Shown here: positions 36,425 through 47,836 of the stretch, piece after piece
Position numbering within the stretch: the stretch's first letter is position 1
Layout: each line of letters begins with the position of its first letter
Assembly: GCF_014648055.1 (NCBI RefSeq)
Contig: NZ_BMQJ01000022.1
Location: forward strand, 46,330 to 110,329
Reading direction: 5' to 3'
DNA: 64,000 bases
From: Streptosporangium pseudovulgare
Lineage (GTDB): Bacteria; Actinomycetota; Actinomycetes; Streptosporangiales; Streptosporangiaceae
The notes under the pieces: generated by a model
Told to the model about the DNA's origin: nothing
The model's database searches: none
The model's input: the letters and a program-made list of their open reading frames with translations, nothing else
Position numbers and translations under genes: made by a program

Positions 36425-37404
36425 TGCCGCCCGCCCGCGACTTCTACGAGATCCTCGGGGTCCCCAGGGGAGCAGGCCAGGAGGAGATCCAGCGCGCCTA
36501 CCGCAGGCTCGCCAGGGAGAACCACCCCGACGTCAACAAGGACCCGGCGGCCGAGGACCGGTTCAAGGACATCTCCGAGGCCTACAGCGTGCTGTCCGAC
36601 CCGGCGACCCGCCGCCGTTACGACGCCTTCGGCCCCGAGTTCCGCCAGGTGCCCGAGGACGTGGACCCGGAGACCTGGGCGCGCGCCAGGGCGGCCCGCG
36701 CCGGGCGGGGCACGCGGACCGGCACCGGGGGCATGGGACCGGAGGGCTTCGGGCCGGGTGTGGAGTTCGGCGAGGGCATCGACCTCGACGACCTGCTGCA
36801 GGGCCTGTTCACCGGCAGGGCGGGCGGTGCCGGGCGGGCGGGCCGCGCGGGCCGGGCCGGGCGGGGCTGGGGGCCGATCCCGGGCGCCGACCAGGAGGCC
36901 GGGATCGAGCTGACCGTCGAGGAGGCCTACCGCGGCGGCCGCCGGTCCATCACCGTGGGCGGCCGCACCCTCCAGGTGGACATCCCGCCGGGGGTGACCG
37001 ACGGGCAGCGCGTCCGGCTGGCCGGGCAGGGCGGCCGGGGCACCGGCGGCGCGCCGCCGGGCGACCTCTACCTGGTCGTCTCCATCGCGCCGCACCCCCG
37101 CTACCGGGTCGAGGGGCGCGACATCCACGTCCGGCTGCCGGTGGCCCCGTGGGAGGCGGCGCTCGGCGCGGCCGTCGCCGTCGACACCCCCGCCGGCGAG
37201 GCCAAGGTCAAGGTGCCCGCGGGCACCTCCAGCGGGCGGCGGCTGAGGCTGCGCGGCCGGGGGATGCCCAACCCCCGCGGCACGCCCGGCGACCTGCTCG
37301 CCGAGGTGCGGATCACGGTTCCGCCCCACCTGTCCGGTGAGGAGCGCGAGCTGTTCGAGCGGCTGGCCGCCGCCTCGTCCTACGACCCGAGGAGGCGGCG
37401 ATGA
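36421..37404 (+). CDS. dnaJ: DnaJ-class co-chaperone, CbpA type without zinc finger
   Basis: 327 residues. The J domain (6-70) carries the HPD motif in ENHPDVNKD. A Gly/Arg-rich linker comes next (about 95-160), then directly the C-terminal client-binding domains (GIELTVEEAYRGG, DIPPGVTDGQRVRL, GDLYLVVSI). The four CxxCxGxG repeats of DnaJ are absent, so it is the CbpA subtype, consistent with cbpM as the next gene. Translationally coupled on both sides. Confidence 0.93.
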   Translation: MMPPARDFYEILGVPRGAGQEEIQRAYRRLARENHPDVNKDPAAEDRFKDISEAYSVLSDPATRRRYDAFGPEFRQVPEDVDPETWARARAARAGRGTRTGTGGMGPEGFGPGVEFGEGIDLDDLLQGLFTGRAGGAGRAGRAGRAGRGWGPIPGADQEAGIELTVEEAYRGGRRSITVGGRTLQVDIPPGVTDGQRVRLAGQGGRGTGGAPPGDLYLVVSIAPHPRYRVEGRDIHVRLPVAPWEAALGAAVAVDTPAGEAKVKVPAGTSSGRRLRLRGRGMPNPRGTPGDLLAEVRITVPPHLSGEERELFERLAAASSYDPRRRR

Positions 37405-37702
37405 CCTACGCCCTGGCCCGGCCCCGGCGGCTGGACCTGGAGACCTTCGCCCGCGCCGCGGGCGTCCACCCGGAGCTGCCGCGCCGCCTGGTCGTCCTCG
37501 GCGTGCTGCAGGCCCGCACCGACCCGTCGGGGACCCTGTGGTTCGAGGAGTCCCAGCTGCGGGCCATGGCGCGGATCCAGCGGCTGCGCGCCGGGTTCGC
37601 CCTCAACTACGCCGCCCTCGGCCTGGTGATCGACCTGCTCGACCGGATCGCCGAGCTGGAGGCCGCTGCCCGCACCCGTTCCCGGCCCGCAGGAGGCACG
37701 CC

Positions 37703-37721
<19 letters not shown>
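37401..37721 (+). CDS. cbpM: Chaperone modulator CbpM-like (MerR_2) protein
   Basis: 106 residues. The MerR-like helix arrangement includes DLETFARAAGVHPELPRRLV and WFEESQLRAMARIQRLR, and ends with a leucine-rich helix LVIDLLDRIAEL. CbpM binds the J domain of CbpA and inhibits it; an alternative reading is an HspR-related repressor. The start overlaps the dnaJ stop, and its 3' end overlaps clpB by 19 bases in another frame. Confidence 0.8.
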
Positions 37722-40309
<2,588 letters not shown>

Positions 40310-40325
40310 CCGCATCCGGGCCGGG

Positions 40326-42854
40326 TCAGCCCCCGTCCGGGCCGGCGGCCGACAGGGCGGCCAGCCGGGCCAGCTCGACCCGGGAGCGGACGCCGAGTTT
40401 GCGGAAGATCTGCCGCAGGTGGAAGGCGACGGTGTGCTCGCTGACGAACATCTGCTCGGCGGCCTGCCGGTTGGTCAGCCCCTGGGACACCAGGTCGCAG
40501 ACGGCGCGCTCGGTGCCGGTGAGGCTGGACCAGCCGGAGTCGGGGTGGTCGACGCGCTCCCAGTGCCGCCGCCGCTCGCCCAGCTCGCGCAGCCTGCGCC
40601 GTACCCGGGCCGCGTCCCGGCGGGCGCCCACGCCGCCGTAGCCGGAAAGGGCGCCGTCGAGCGTCTCGACGGCCGCGTCCCGGCGGCCGGGGGCGGCGCC
40701 CAGCAGCACCCCCAGGTCCTCGGCGGCCGACGCCCTGGCCCACGGGTCGGCGTACCCGGCCGCGGCCCGGCCCAGCGCCGCGGGGTCGCGGTCGCGCAGG
40801 CCGCGGGCGTGGGCGGCCGCCACCGGCGGGCCCGGCAGGCAGGGGTTGCGCCCGGCCAGGTCCTCGGCGGCGGCCACCACCTCGTCGGCCCGCCGGCCGT
40901 CCCCGGCCGCCAGGGCCGTGCGCACCAGCCACGCGGCCGCCGCGGGCTCGCCGGTCAGCACTCCGGCGTGCCCGGCCAGGCCGTCGTAGAGTCCGCCGAG
41001 CGGCGCCATCGCGGCCGCCGCCCCGTCCCGCGCCTCGACGATCCGCCCGGCCGTGAGCTCGGCGCGCAGCCGCCCGTACGGCGTGCCCGCCGACCGCGCG
41101 GCCTGGCCGGAGGCGAGGGCCCGCACCGCCCGCGGCAGGTCGCCCGCGCGCAGCGCCGCGGCGCCGAGCGCCGACAGCGCCAGACAGGCCAGGTCCGGGA
41201 CGTCCAGGCCGGCGGCGGCCGCCAGCGCGGCCTCGGCCTGCTCGGCCGCGTCGCCGGCCCGGCCCGCCGCGAGGTCGAGCCGGGCGCGCAGCACCAGGGC
41301 CGCGGCGGCCCACGCGGGCCGGCCCGCCGCCTCGGCCGCGGCGCTCGCGGTGATCTTCTCCGCCTCGTCGAGCAGCCCCAGGTCGATGAGCATCGCCGCC
41401 AGCACGGCCCGCGGCTGGGGGTCCCGGCGGCCGGACGGTCCGGGGGATCCGGGCGGCGGCTCGGCGGCCTCGCGGGCCAGCTCCAGACCGCGTGAGAGGC
41501 GGCCCTCGTCCCAGGCGAGCAGCGCGGCGGCCACCGGCGCGACGGATGCGGCGGGCGCGGCGGATACGGCGGATGCAGTGAGGGCCGCGGGCGCAGTGGG
41601 GGCAGTGGGCGCAGTGGGCGTGACGGCCGCGAAGGGCGCCGGGCGCGCCGCGGGCAGGGCGCCGTCCGCCGTGCCCGGCTCGGGCCGTGCCCCGGGCCGT
41701 GCCCCGGGCTCCGGCCGGGGCGGCGCGGAAAGGACGGGCGGCGGGACGCGCTCGGCCTGCCGGCGCAGCGCCTGCCGTACCGGGGCCGGGACCGTCTCCA
41801 GGACCGACCGCCACAGCAGCTCGTGGCGGAAGGCCAGCTCCTCGGGCGTGACCACCAGCAGCCCGGCGGCCAGGGCCTCGTCCAGGGCGGGCAGCAGCGC
41901 GGCCGGGGGCTCGCCGAGCAGCTCGGCGGCGTAGGAGGGGCAGAAGGACCGCCCGAGCACCGCGACGGCCTCCAGCAGGTGGCGGGTCCGGGGGCTCACC
42001 TCCTCCAGACGCCGCCGGACCGCGGTGTGCAGCCGCCGGGGCAGCGCCCCCGCCGCCGCTTCGGGCCCCGCGGATTCCGCGGGCGACCCGGCCGCCGCGA
42101 CCTCCTCGGTCCTCCCGGCTCCCGCGGGTCCCGCCGCATTCGCCGGGCGGGCCACGCCGGTGTCCACCCGGACGGCGCCCTCCTCGCGCAGCCCGGTCAG
42201 CAGCGCCAGCAGCAGCGCCGGGTTGCCGGCGGCCTGGGCCGCCAGCGCCGTCAGCTCCGCGTCCGGCACGGCGCCCAGCGCGTCGGCGGCCACCCGCGCC
42301 ACGGCGGCGCCGTCCAGCGGGCGCAACGCGATCCGGGCGGCCCCCTCCTGCTCCAGCAGGCCGAACAGCCGCTCGCCGTCGTCGTCGCCGGTGGCGCGGC
42401 GCGCCAGCAGCCACGCCAGCGGGTGGCCGGCCAGCCGCGACGGCAGCGTCCGCAGCGCCATGAGCGTGACGGGATCGGCCCACTGCAGGTCGTCGAGGGC
42501 CACCAGCAGCGGCCCGGCGGCGGCGCGCCGCTCCAGCGTGGTGCTCACCCGCTCGGCCAGCCACATCAGCAGCCCCGGCCCCCCGGGGAAGGCGCTCCGG
42601 GCGACCGCGGCGCGGGCGGTGGTCTCCTCCAGCGCCGACAGCAGCGGCGCCAGAGGCATCATGCGCTCCAGCTCGTCGGCCCGGCCCGCGGCGACGCCCG
42701 TCCCGAGGGCGGCCGCCGCTGCCGCCGCCTCGGCCAGCAGGAGGCTCTTACCGATCCCCGGCTCGCCCTCCACCAGGAGCACGTGCGCGCCCGGGCCGGG
42801 GGCGCCCTCCAGCAGGCGGAGCACCTCCGCCCGCTCGCGCTCCCGTCCGCGCAT
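40326..42854 (-). CDS. Large LuxR-family regulator with AAA/STAND ATPase domain (LAL/MalT-like)
   Basis: 842 residues. N-terminal ATPase: Walker A VEGEPGIGKSLLL near 28, Walker B LLVALDDLQWADP near 117, and GNPALLLALLTGL near 210. A long helical/TPR-like middle follows, interrupted by low-complexity tracts (PTAPTAPTAPAAL from a GGCGCAGTG-type repeat). The C-terminal LuxR HTH is at ~775-835 (LTGTERAVCDLVSQGLTNRQ, VAFHLRQIFRKLGVRSR). Such regulators often activate secondary-metabolite or sugar genes. No obvious target adjoins it. Confidence 0.9.
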   Translation of the reverse strand: MRGRERERAEVLRLLEGAPGPGAHVLLVEGEPGIGKSLLLAEAAAAAAALGTGVAAGRADELERMMPLAPLLSALEETTARAAVARSAFPGGPGLLMWLAERVSTTLERRAAAGPLLVALDDLQWADPVTLMALRTLPSRLAGHPLAWLLARRATGDDDGERLFGLLEQEGAARIALRPLDGAAVARVAADALGAVPDAELTALAAQAAGNPALLLALLTGLREEGAVRVDTGVARPANAAGPAGAGRTEEVAAAGSPAESAGPEAAAGALPRRLHTAVRRRLEEVSPRTRHLLEAVAVLGRSFCPSYAAELLGEPPAALLPALDEALAAGLLVVTPEELAFRHELLWRSVLETVPAPVRQALRRQAERVPPPVLSAPPRPEPGARPGARPEPGTADGALPAARPAPFAAVTPTAPTAPTAPAALTASAVSAAPAASVAPVAAALLAWDEGRLSRGLELAREAAEPPPGSPGPSGRRDPQPRAVLAAMLIDLGLLDEAEKITASAAAEAAGRPAWAAAALVLRARLDLAAGRAGDAAEQAEAALAAAAGLDVPDLACLALSALGAAALRAGDLPRAVRALASGQAARSAGTPYGRLRAELTAGRIVEARDGAAAAMAPLGGLYDGLAGHAGVLTGEPAAAAWLVRTALAAGDGRRADEVVAAAEDLAGRNPCLPGPPVAAAHARGLRDRDPAALGRAAAGYADPWARASAAEDLGVLLGAAPGRRDAAVETLDGALSGYGGVGARRDAARVRRRLRELGERRRHWERVDHPDSGWSSLTGTERAVCDLVSQGLTNRQAAEQMFVSEHTVAFHLRQIFRKLGVRSRVELARLAALSAAGPDGG

Positions 42855-43335
42855 CGGCGTTCCCAGCGTTTCCGGAATCGCAGGTCACCTCGGGGTCATG
42901 TCGCGGCACGCGGCCGCTCTTCCATGACCGGGTTCCTGCGCCGCGGACCACCCGGGAAAACCCATTTAGATGGACGAATACCCAGATCAACGGTCTTTTT
43001 GCCGGAATGGGACCGGCCGGGCACACGGTGGGGCCCTCCACTCGGGTCCGTGCGATGAGCCCCGAAGCGGCTCCGGGTGACGAAAGCAACGATCGACGCC
43101 ACGACGGGTGCCACCGGAATACGGCGGAGACGAGCCGCCGGGTGGCGTGGCGGCTGTTCGGCGTCGGGCCGGCGCCTCGTACGCGGTGAGGCGACCGACC
43201 CTGAGGGCGCGGGCGGCCTCGGTGACCGAGACGCCGTCACCGACCGAGCGGCGTGGTGCGGCCGGCTCGGCGGGGCCGCCGCCCCCGCCCTGCTCCCACC
43301 GGGCCGGCAACGTGTGGATACGAGGTTCGGGCCGG
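42855..43335. other. Gene-free spacer with possible excisionase-like relic
   Basis: 481 bp. The right part on the minus strand (about 43165-43250) reads VSVTEAARALRVGRLTAYE, which resembles the HTH start of excisionase-type proteins, but the frame has no credible continuation or start. The left part should carry the promoter of the LuxR-family gene; AT-richer bases lie at 42955-43010. No intact gene is seen. Confidence 0.35.
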
Positions 43336-44367
43336 TCAGCGGAAGTCGGAGATGCGCAGCACCGCCAGCATGTCCGTCGCCCGGGAGCCGGTCGAGAAGG
43401 ATGCCTCCGCGCCGACCCAGCCGCGGAAGGCTCCCGTGTCGTCGATGATCTGCATGAGCGGTTTGACGTGGGAGTTGCCGGTATAGCAGAACTCACCGCG
43501 CTCCATCGCCAGGCAGGTGCACCAGTGCCACAGCGTGTCGCGGCGGTCGGTCTTGGAGATCATCGTGAGGTAGTACTGGATGGAGCTGACATCGGGGCGC
43601 GTTCCGCCACCGTATCTGGGGCAGCCGCCCGACTTCTGACACGCGCCGCGCGAGGATGGCTGCAGGTAGGTCAGGCACGAGGTGGTGGCGGCGCAGGAGC
43701 GGAAGGCGGAGTGGCCGAACGGCTGATTGCCGGACGTGACGAGTCCGCCGCCCGCCCAGCTCGTCAGGTCCTGCCTGAGTGAGCCGGGAAACGCCTTCAC
43801 CGAGCTCATCGCTCGGCGGGTGCCGAGTGCGGCGTTGCTGCCGTAGCCGTACCCGTGCGTGGCCAGCGTGCTCTGCTTGAGGTCCAGGCGGGCCAGCCTG
43901 CCGTCGGGCGAGGGCCGCACGTACCACTGCTCCGTCCATGTCTGGGCGATCTTCCAGCGGATGGTGAGCACGTCGCCCGCCACGGTGTACGTCCCGGTGC
44001 GGCTCTCGTCGGGGGCGCCGGTGAAGCCCCCGGCGGTGAGCACCTCGCAGGCGCGGGGCCGCGATGCGACACCGCCCGCCCTGGTGGTGCAGCTCGGATC
44101 GGGGACGGTGCCGGTGCGCTGTCTGGCCTTGGGGTGACGCTGCCACCATAGGTACAGGGCGGCGCTCACCGTGCCGTCCGCGGCGAAGCGGTAGCTGCCC
44201 AGGCGTACCCAGTTCTGCTGGGAGGCGGCCTTCAGATGACCCTGTGAGATGACATAGGTGGTCTTGCCGCCCGGCAGCGGCGAGGCGGAGACCGCGGCCA
44301 TGGCCGGCCGGGCGGGCAGGATGGTGACGGCGAGCACGAAGGAGAGGAATGCCGCTGCGGTGCGCAT
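43336..44367 (-). CDS. Secreted protein of unknown function
   Basis: 343 residues. Signal peptide at 1-26 (MRTAAAFLSFVLAVTILPAR, cleavage after AMA). The mature part has a beta-rich region with TTYVISQGHLKAASQQNWVR and TYTVAGDVLTIRWKIAQTW, and a C-terminal half with eight or more Cys (ATTSCLTYLQ, CQKSGGCP, WHWCTCLAM) that probably form disulfides. I recognise no enzyme motif. GGAG lies seven bases before the ATG. The 218-bp upstream gap shows nothing beyond a likely promoter. Confidence 0.75.
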   Translation of the reverse strand: MRTAAAFLSFVLAVTILPARPAMAAVSASPLPGGKTTYVISQGHLKAASQQNWVRLGSYRFAADGTVSAALYLWWQRHPKARQRTGTVPDPSCTTRAGGVASRPRACEVLTAGGFTGAPDESRTGTYTVAGDVLTIRWKIAQTWTEQWYVRPSPDGRLARLDLKQSTLATHGYGYGSNAALGTRRAMSSVKAFPGSLRQDLTSWAGGGLVTSGNQPFGHSAFRSCAATTSCLTYLQPSSRGACQKSGGCPRYGGGTRPDVSSIQYYLTMISKTDRRDTLWHWCTCLAMERGEFCYTGNSHVKPLMQIIDDTGAFRGWVGAEASFSTGSRATDMLAVLRISDFR

Positions 44368-44585
44368 GGGGAGACTCCGGAAGGCTTGCGGGCTTAGCCG
44401 ATCGTCGACAGGCCACCGTATTCGGCCCGGACTGGATATGTCCCGGAAACCACGGTCATCGCACGGACCCGGGTGGAGGACCGATGGGGCGGGCACACGG
44501 GGACGGACAGGCGGGGGAGGGCCCGGCGTACGGCGCGGCGGTCCAGGTACGGCCCGGCGCCGGCCGGCCCGCTGAGGGCGGCCCG

Positions 44586-45326
44586 TCAGCGCTCGATGAG
44601 CGTGAACTCCAGGGAGTAGTGCGAGGCCCGGTAGACGTGGGAGCCGTGCTCCACGGCCCGGCCCTGGTCGTCGTAGGTGGTGCGCAGCATCGTCAGCAGC
44701 GGGGCGCCGCGCCGCTCGTCCAGCAGCCTGGCCTCGGCGGCGGTGGCCGCCCGCGCCCCCATCCGCTGGTTGGCCACGCGCATCCGCACCCCCGCCGCGC
44801 GCAGCAGCTCGTACAGGCCGCGTTCGGTGAGCCGCTCGGCGGTCAGCGGGGCCACCCCGACGGGCAGCCAGTTGTGCAGCAGCGCCAGCGGCGCCCCGGC
44901 GGCGTAGCGGATCCGCTCCAGGCGCAGCACCTCGGTGCCGGCCGGGACGCCGAGGGTCGCGGCGAGGGCTCCGTCGGCCGGGACCGGCTCCAGGGCCAGC
45001 ACCCGGGTGGCGGGCTCCTGACCGGCCCGGCGCAGGTCGTCGTAGAGGCTGGTGAGCTCCACCGTGCGGTTGACCCGGCCCTGCACGACCTGGGTGCCCA
45101 CACCGCGCTTGCGCACCAGCAGGCCCTTGTCCACGAGGTACTGGATCGCCTGGCGGACGGTCGGCCGCGACAGGCCCAGGCGATCGGCGAGGTCGATCTC
45201 GTTGTCCAGGCGCGCCCCCGGAGCGAGGTCGCCGCGCCCGATGGCGTCGGAGATCTGCTGGGCCACCTGGAAGTACAGCGGGACCGGGCTGGATCTGTCC
45301 AGCTCGATGCCGAGCTCGGCGCTCAT
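44586..45326 (-). CDS. GntR-family (HutC/UTRA) transcriptional regulator
   Basis: 246 residues. GntR winged HTH at 12-75 (VPLYFQVAQQISDAIGRGDL, LSRPTVRQAIQYLVDKGLLV) and UTRA ligand domain at ~95-240 (TEVLRLERIRYA, ending SHYSLEFTLIER). UTRA regulators usually sense sugars, sugar phosphates or histidine-like ligands. It is divergent from the inositol-monophosphatase-family gene, with palindromes in the gap, suggesting control of that gene and itself. Confidence 0.92.
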   Translation of the reverse strand: MSAELGIELDRSSPVPLYFQVAQQISDAIGRGDLAPGARLDNEIDLADRLGLSRPTVRQAIQYLVDKGLLVRKRGVGTQVVQGRVNRTVELTSLYDDLRRAGQEPATRVLALEPVPADGALAATLGVPAGTEVLRLERIRYAAGAPLALLHNWLPVGVAPLTAERLTERGLYELLRAAGVRMRVANQRMGARAATAAEARLLDERRGAPLLTMLRTTYDDQGRAVEHGSHVYRASHYSLEFTLIER

Positions 45327-45349
45327 GCCGCCCTCCCGTGTACGTCTGT

Positions 45350-45379
45350 CCTGATCAGGGTAGCGGACATCAGAATGTC
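45350..45379. promoter_or_regulatory. Two palindromes between GntR and phosphatase genes
   Basis: CCTGATCAGG (45350-45359) is a perfect ten-base palindrome, and GACAT-CAGA-ATGTC (45366-45379) has perfect five-base arms. Both lie upstream of the GntR start at 45326 and are candidate operators. Confidence 0.5.
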
Positions 45380-45507
45380 ATGACCAACTCCGCCCCGGTC
45401 CCGCCCCGGGGGCTCCGGGCGGAGTGAAAGGGACGTATCGGGGAAAATGGGATGACCATGCGGGTGCCGAAGGCCGGCGCGGCCCGCAGACGCCGCTGGA
45501 GGATTCG

Positions 45508-46317
45508 ATGGACCTGAGCACCTCGCGTGAACTGTGCGACGTCGCGGCGGAGGCCGCCCGCGCGGTCGGCGAGCGGCTCCGCAAGGCGTTCCGGTCCCGG
45601 CCCGAGGTCGAGACCAAGCGCGACTTCCACGACCCGGTGACCGAGCACGACCGCGCCGCCGAGGAGACCATCCGGGAGATCATCTCCCGGCGGTTCCCGG
45701 ACAGCATGATCATCGGGGAGGAGGGCGGCACCACCGGCTCGGGCGAGCCGCGCTGGTACGTCGACCCGATCGACGGGACGGCCAATTTCGCCGCCGGGCT
45801 GCCGTTCTTCTGCGTGTCGGTGGCCGCCGCCGTGGGGGAGGAGCCGGTGGCGGGGGTGGTCTACGACCCGGTGCGCGACGACGAGTTCCGCGCCGACCTG
45901 GGCGGCGCCTGGTGCAACGGCGTACGGCTGCACAGCCGGGGCGCGGCGGGTGACCGGGAGGCGATGCTGCTGAGCGGCTACCCCACGGCCGGCGACCTGG
46001 CCGCCGACCGCGCCGGGTCGCTGGACCGGTTCGGCCGGATGCTGGAGGCGTTCGCCTCGGTGCGCCGGCCGGGCAGCGCCGCGCTGCACCTCGCGCACGT
46101 CGCCGCAGGCTGGGCGGACGTGGCCTACGGTTCCGGGGTCAAGCCGTGGGACGTCGCGGCGGGGGTGCTGCTGATCCGGCAGGCCGGCGGCGTCTACCTG
46201 CCGCTGGGCGACTCCCTGTTCGCCCCCGGCGGCTACCTCGCCCACGTCGGCGGGTTCGACCTGGCCGGCTCGGTGATGGCCGAGGTGTGCCGCCCCGAGC
46301 CGGGGACCTCTTATTAA
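45508..46317 (+). CDS. Inositol-monophosphatase family phosphatase
   Basis: 269 residues. Metal-site motifs are complete: IIGEEGG (near 70), WYVDPIDGTANF (near 88) and GVKPWDVAAGVLL (near 211). The family hydrolyses inositol-1-phosphate or related sugar phosphates (fructose-1,6-bisphosphate, histidinol-phosphate) with Mg. GGAGG precedes ATG 45508 by five bases. The neighbouring GntR regulator suggests substrate-linked control. The TAA stop is embedded in the promoter of the next gene. Confidence 0.9.
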   Translation: MDLSTSRELCDVAAEAARAVGERLRKAFRSRPEVETKRDFHDPVTEHDRAAEETIREIISRRFPDSMIIGEEGGTTGSGEPRWYVDPIDGTANFAAGLPFFCVSVAAAVGEEPVAGVVYDPVRDDEFRADLGGAWCNGVRLHSRGAAGDREAMLLSGYPTAGDLAADRAGSLDRFGRMLEAFASVRRPGSAALHLAHVAAGWADVAYGSGVKPWDVAAGVLLIRQAGGVYLPLGDSLFAPGGYLAHVGGFDLAGSVMAEVCRPEPGTSY

Positions 46318-46342
46318 TCTACATTGTAAAGGCGAGTAGCCT
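46314..46342 (+). promoter_or_regulatory. Promoter of a leaderless YigZ gene
   Basis: TTAATC (46314-46319) and TAGCCT (46337-46342) are 17 bp apart, and the A of the ATG at 46349 is seven bases after the -10 box, where transcription would start. No ribosome-binding site is present. The spacer contains the palindrome TACATTGTA. Confidence 0.6.
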
Positions 46343-46348
46343 GGTGCG

Positions 46349-46978
46349 ATGAACCAGCCGTACCTGACCGTGGACGAGATCGTCGAGCACGAGACGGAGA
46401 TCAAGCGGTCGCGCTTCCTCTGCGCGGTCGCCCCGGCGGGCTCGGAGGAGGCGGCGCGGGAGTTCGTCGCCGGGCGCAGGCGCTCCCACGGCGACGCCAC
46501 GCACAACTGCTCGGCCTACGTGATCGGCGGGGACCGGGGGGTCCAGAGGGCCGACGACGACGGCGAGCCCGGCGGCACCGCCGGCACTCCCATGCTGGAG
46601 ACGCTGCTGCGCCGGGGGCTGTCGGACGTGGTGGCGGTGGTGACGCGGTACTTCGGCGGGGTGAAGCTGGGCGCGGGCGGGCTGGTGCGGGCCTACGGCT
46701 CGTCGGTCGGCAAGACGCTCGACCGGGCCCGCCTGGTGGAGATGGTCCCGGCGCGGCTGGTGGCGGTGAGCGTGGACCACGTGCGGGCCGGGCGGCTGGA
46801 GAGCGACCTGCGGGCCTCGCCGTACGAGGTGCGGGAGGTCGGTTACGGGGCGGGGGTCCGGTTCACGGTCGCGGTGCGGGAGGCGGACCTGCCGGTGTTC
46901 GGCGGCTGGGTGGCCACGCTGACGGCGGGCCGGGCGGAGGTCGAGGAGGGGGAGGCGGTCCACCTGCGGGCCGGGTGA
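46349..46978 (+). CDS. YigZ/IMPACT (UPF0029) family protein
   Basis: 209 residues. Signature IKRSRFLCAVAPA and the core ATHNCSAYVIGG, QRADDDGEPGGTAGTPML and VVAVVTRYFGGVKLGAGGLVRAY (in pieces near 50-120). The C-terminal DUF1949 subdomain begins about 140. The biochemical role is unknown; eukaryotic IMPACT affects translation control via Gcn2/Gcn1. Predicted leaderless message. Confidence 0.92.
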   Translation: MNQPYLTVDEIVEHETEIKRSRFLCAVAPAGSEEAAREFVAGRRRSHGDATHNCSAYVIGGDRGVQRADDDGEPGGTAGTPMLETLLRRGLSDVVAVVTRYFGGVKLGAGGLVRAYGSSVGKTLDRARLVEMVPARLVAVSVDHVRAGRLESDLRASPYEVREVGYGAGVRFTVAVREADLPVFGGWVATLTAGRAEVEEGEAVHLRAG

Positions 46979-47052
46979 CGCGCGGCCCGCAGGTGTCGGG
47001 GGCGACGGGGCCGGTGGGCCGATGCGGGGATGTGGGATGGATCACATGGTTT

Positions 47053-47120
47053 CCCGGAACTTTCCGGGCGGATCCGTGGCCGGGCCGGTCGGCGCGGGGC
47101 TGGGGTTTTCCGCAGCCCCG
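47053..47120. promoter_or_regulatory. Palindrome and hairpin upstream of DedA gene
   Basis: CCCGGAA-CT-TTCCGGG (47053-47068) is a perfect palindrome. CGGGGCTG / CAGCCCCG (47095-47102 and 47113-47120) forms a hairpin with a ten-base loop that may terminate YigZ transcription. The rest of the 218-bp gap shows nothing. Confidence 0.45.
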
Positions 47121-47196
47121 GGGTGGGGTGAGGCCGTGAGGGGCCGGCGGGTTTCCGCATTCTCGCGGGTGCTCGCGGCTTCGTAGGGTTCGGGGC

Positions 47197-47835
47197 ATGA
47201 GCACCTCAACGACTGTCGACGGAGTCGCCGGCTGGGCGGTCAGCCTGATGGAGACCTTGGGAGCCCCGGGGGCGGGGTTGGCGATCGCGCTGGAGAACCT
47301 GTTCCCGCCGTTGCCGAGCGAGGTGATCCTGCCGCTGGCCGGGTTCACCGCGAGCAAGGGGGACATGACGCTGTTCGAGGCGATCTTCTGGACCACGCTG
47401 GGGTCGGTGGTCGGCGCGGTGGCGCTGTACGGGGTGGGGGCGTTGCTGGGCCGGGCGCGGGTGGTGGCCATCGCGCGGAGGCTGCCGCTGGTGGACGTCT
47501 CCGACATCGAGAAGACCGAGGCGTGGTTCGCCCGGCACGGCCGCAGGACCGTGTTCTTCGGGCGGATGATCCCCATCTTCCGCAGCCTGATCTCCATTCC
47601 GGCGGGGGTGGAGCGCATGCCGGTCCCGGTGTTCCTGGTGCTGACCACGCTGGGCAGTCTCATCTGGAACACGGTCTTCGTGATGGCGGGATACCTGCTA
47701 GGGGAGAACTGGGAGCTGGTGGAGGGCTACGCCGGGATCCTGTCCAAGGCGGTGCTGGGCGTGGTGGCGCTGGCGGTGGTGGTGTTCGTCGTGGTCCGGC
47801 TGCGGCGCCGGGGCAGGCACCACGCGGAGCGCTGA
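47197..47835 (+). CDS. DedA-family membrane protein (second)
   Basis: 212 residues. ENLFPPLPSEVILPLAGFTA (near 32) is the DedA re-entrant-loop motif, GSVVGAVALYGVG is near 70 and FFGRMIPIFRSLISIPAG near 125; about five hydrophobic segments and a basic C-terminus. Expected to act in membrane lipid-carrier recycling. One base separates its stop from the following histidine kinase, so they are an operon. Confidence 0.92.
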   Translation: MSTSTTVDGVAGWAVSLMETLGAPGAGLAIALENLFPPLPSEVILPLAGFTASKGDMTLFEAIFWTTLGSVVGAVALYGVGALLGRARVVAIARRLPLVDVSDIEKTEAWFARHGRRTVFFGRMIPIFRSLISIPAGVERMPVPVFLVLTTLGSLIWNTVFVMAGYLLGENWELVEGYAGILSKAVLGVVALAVVVFVVVRLRRRGRHHAER

Positions 47836-47836
47836 G

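Noticed and set aside
43165..43250. Excisionase-like HTH gene on the minus strand
   Set aside because: Only ~19 residues look like the family; there is no start, no continuation of the fold and no integrase nearby. Noted only as a possible relic.
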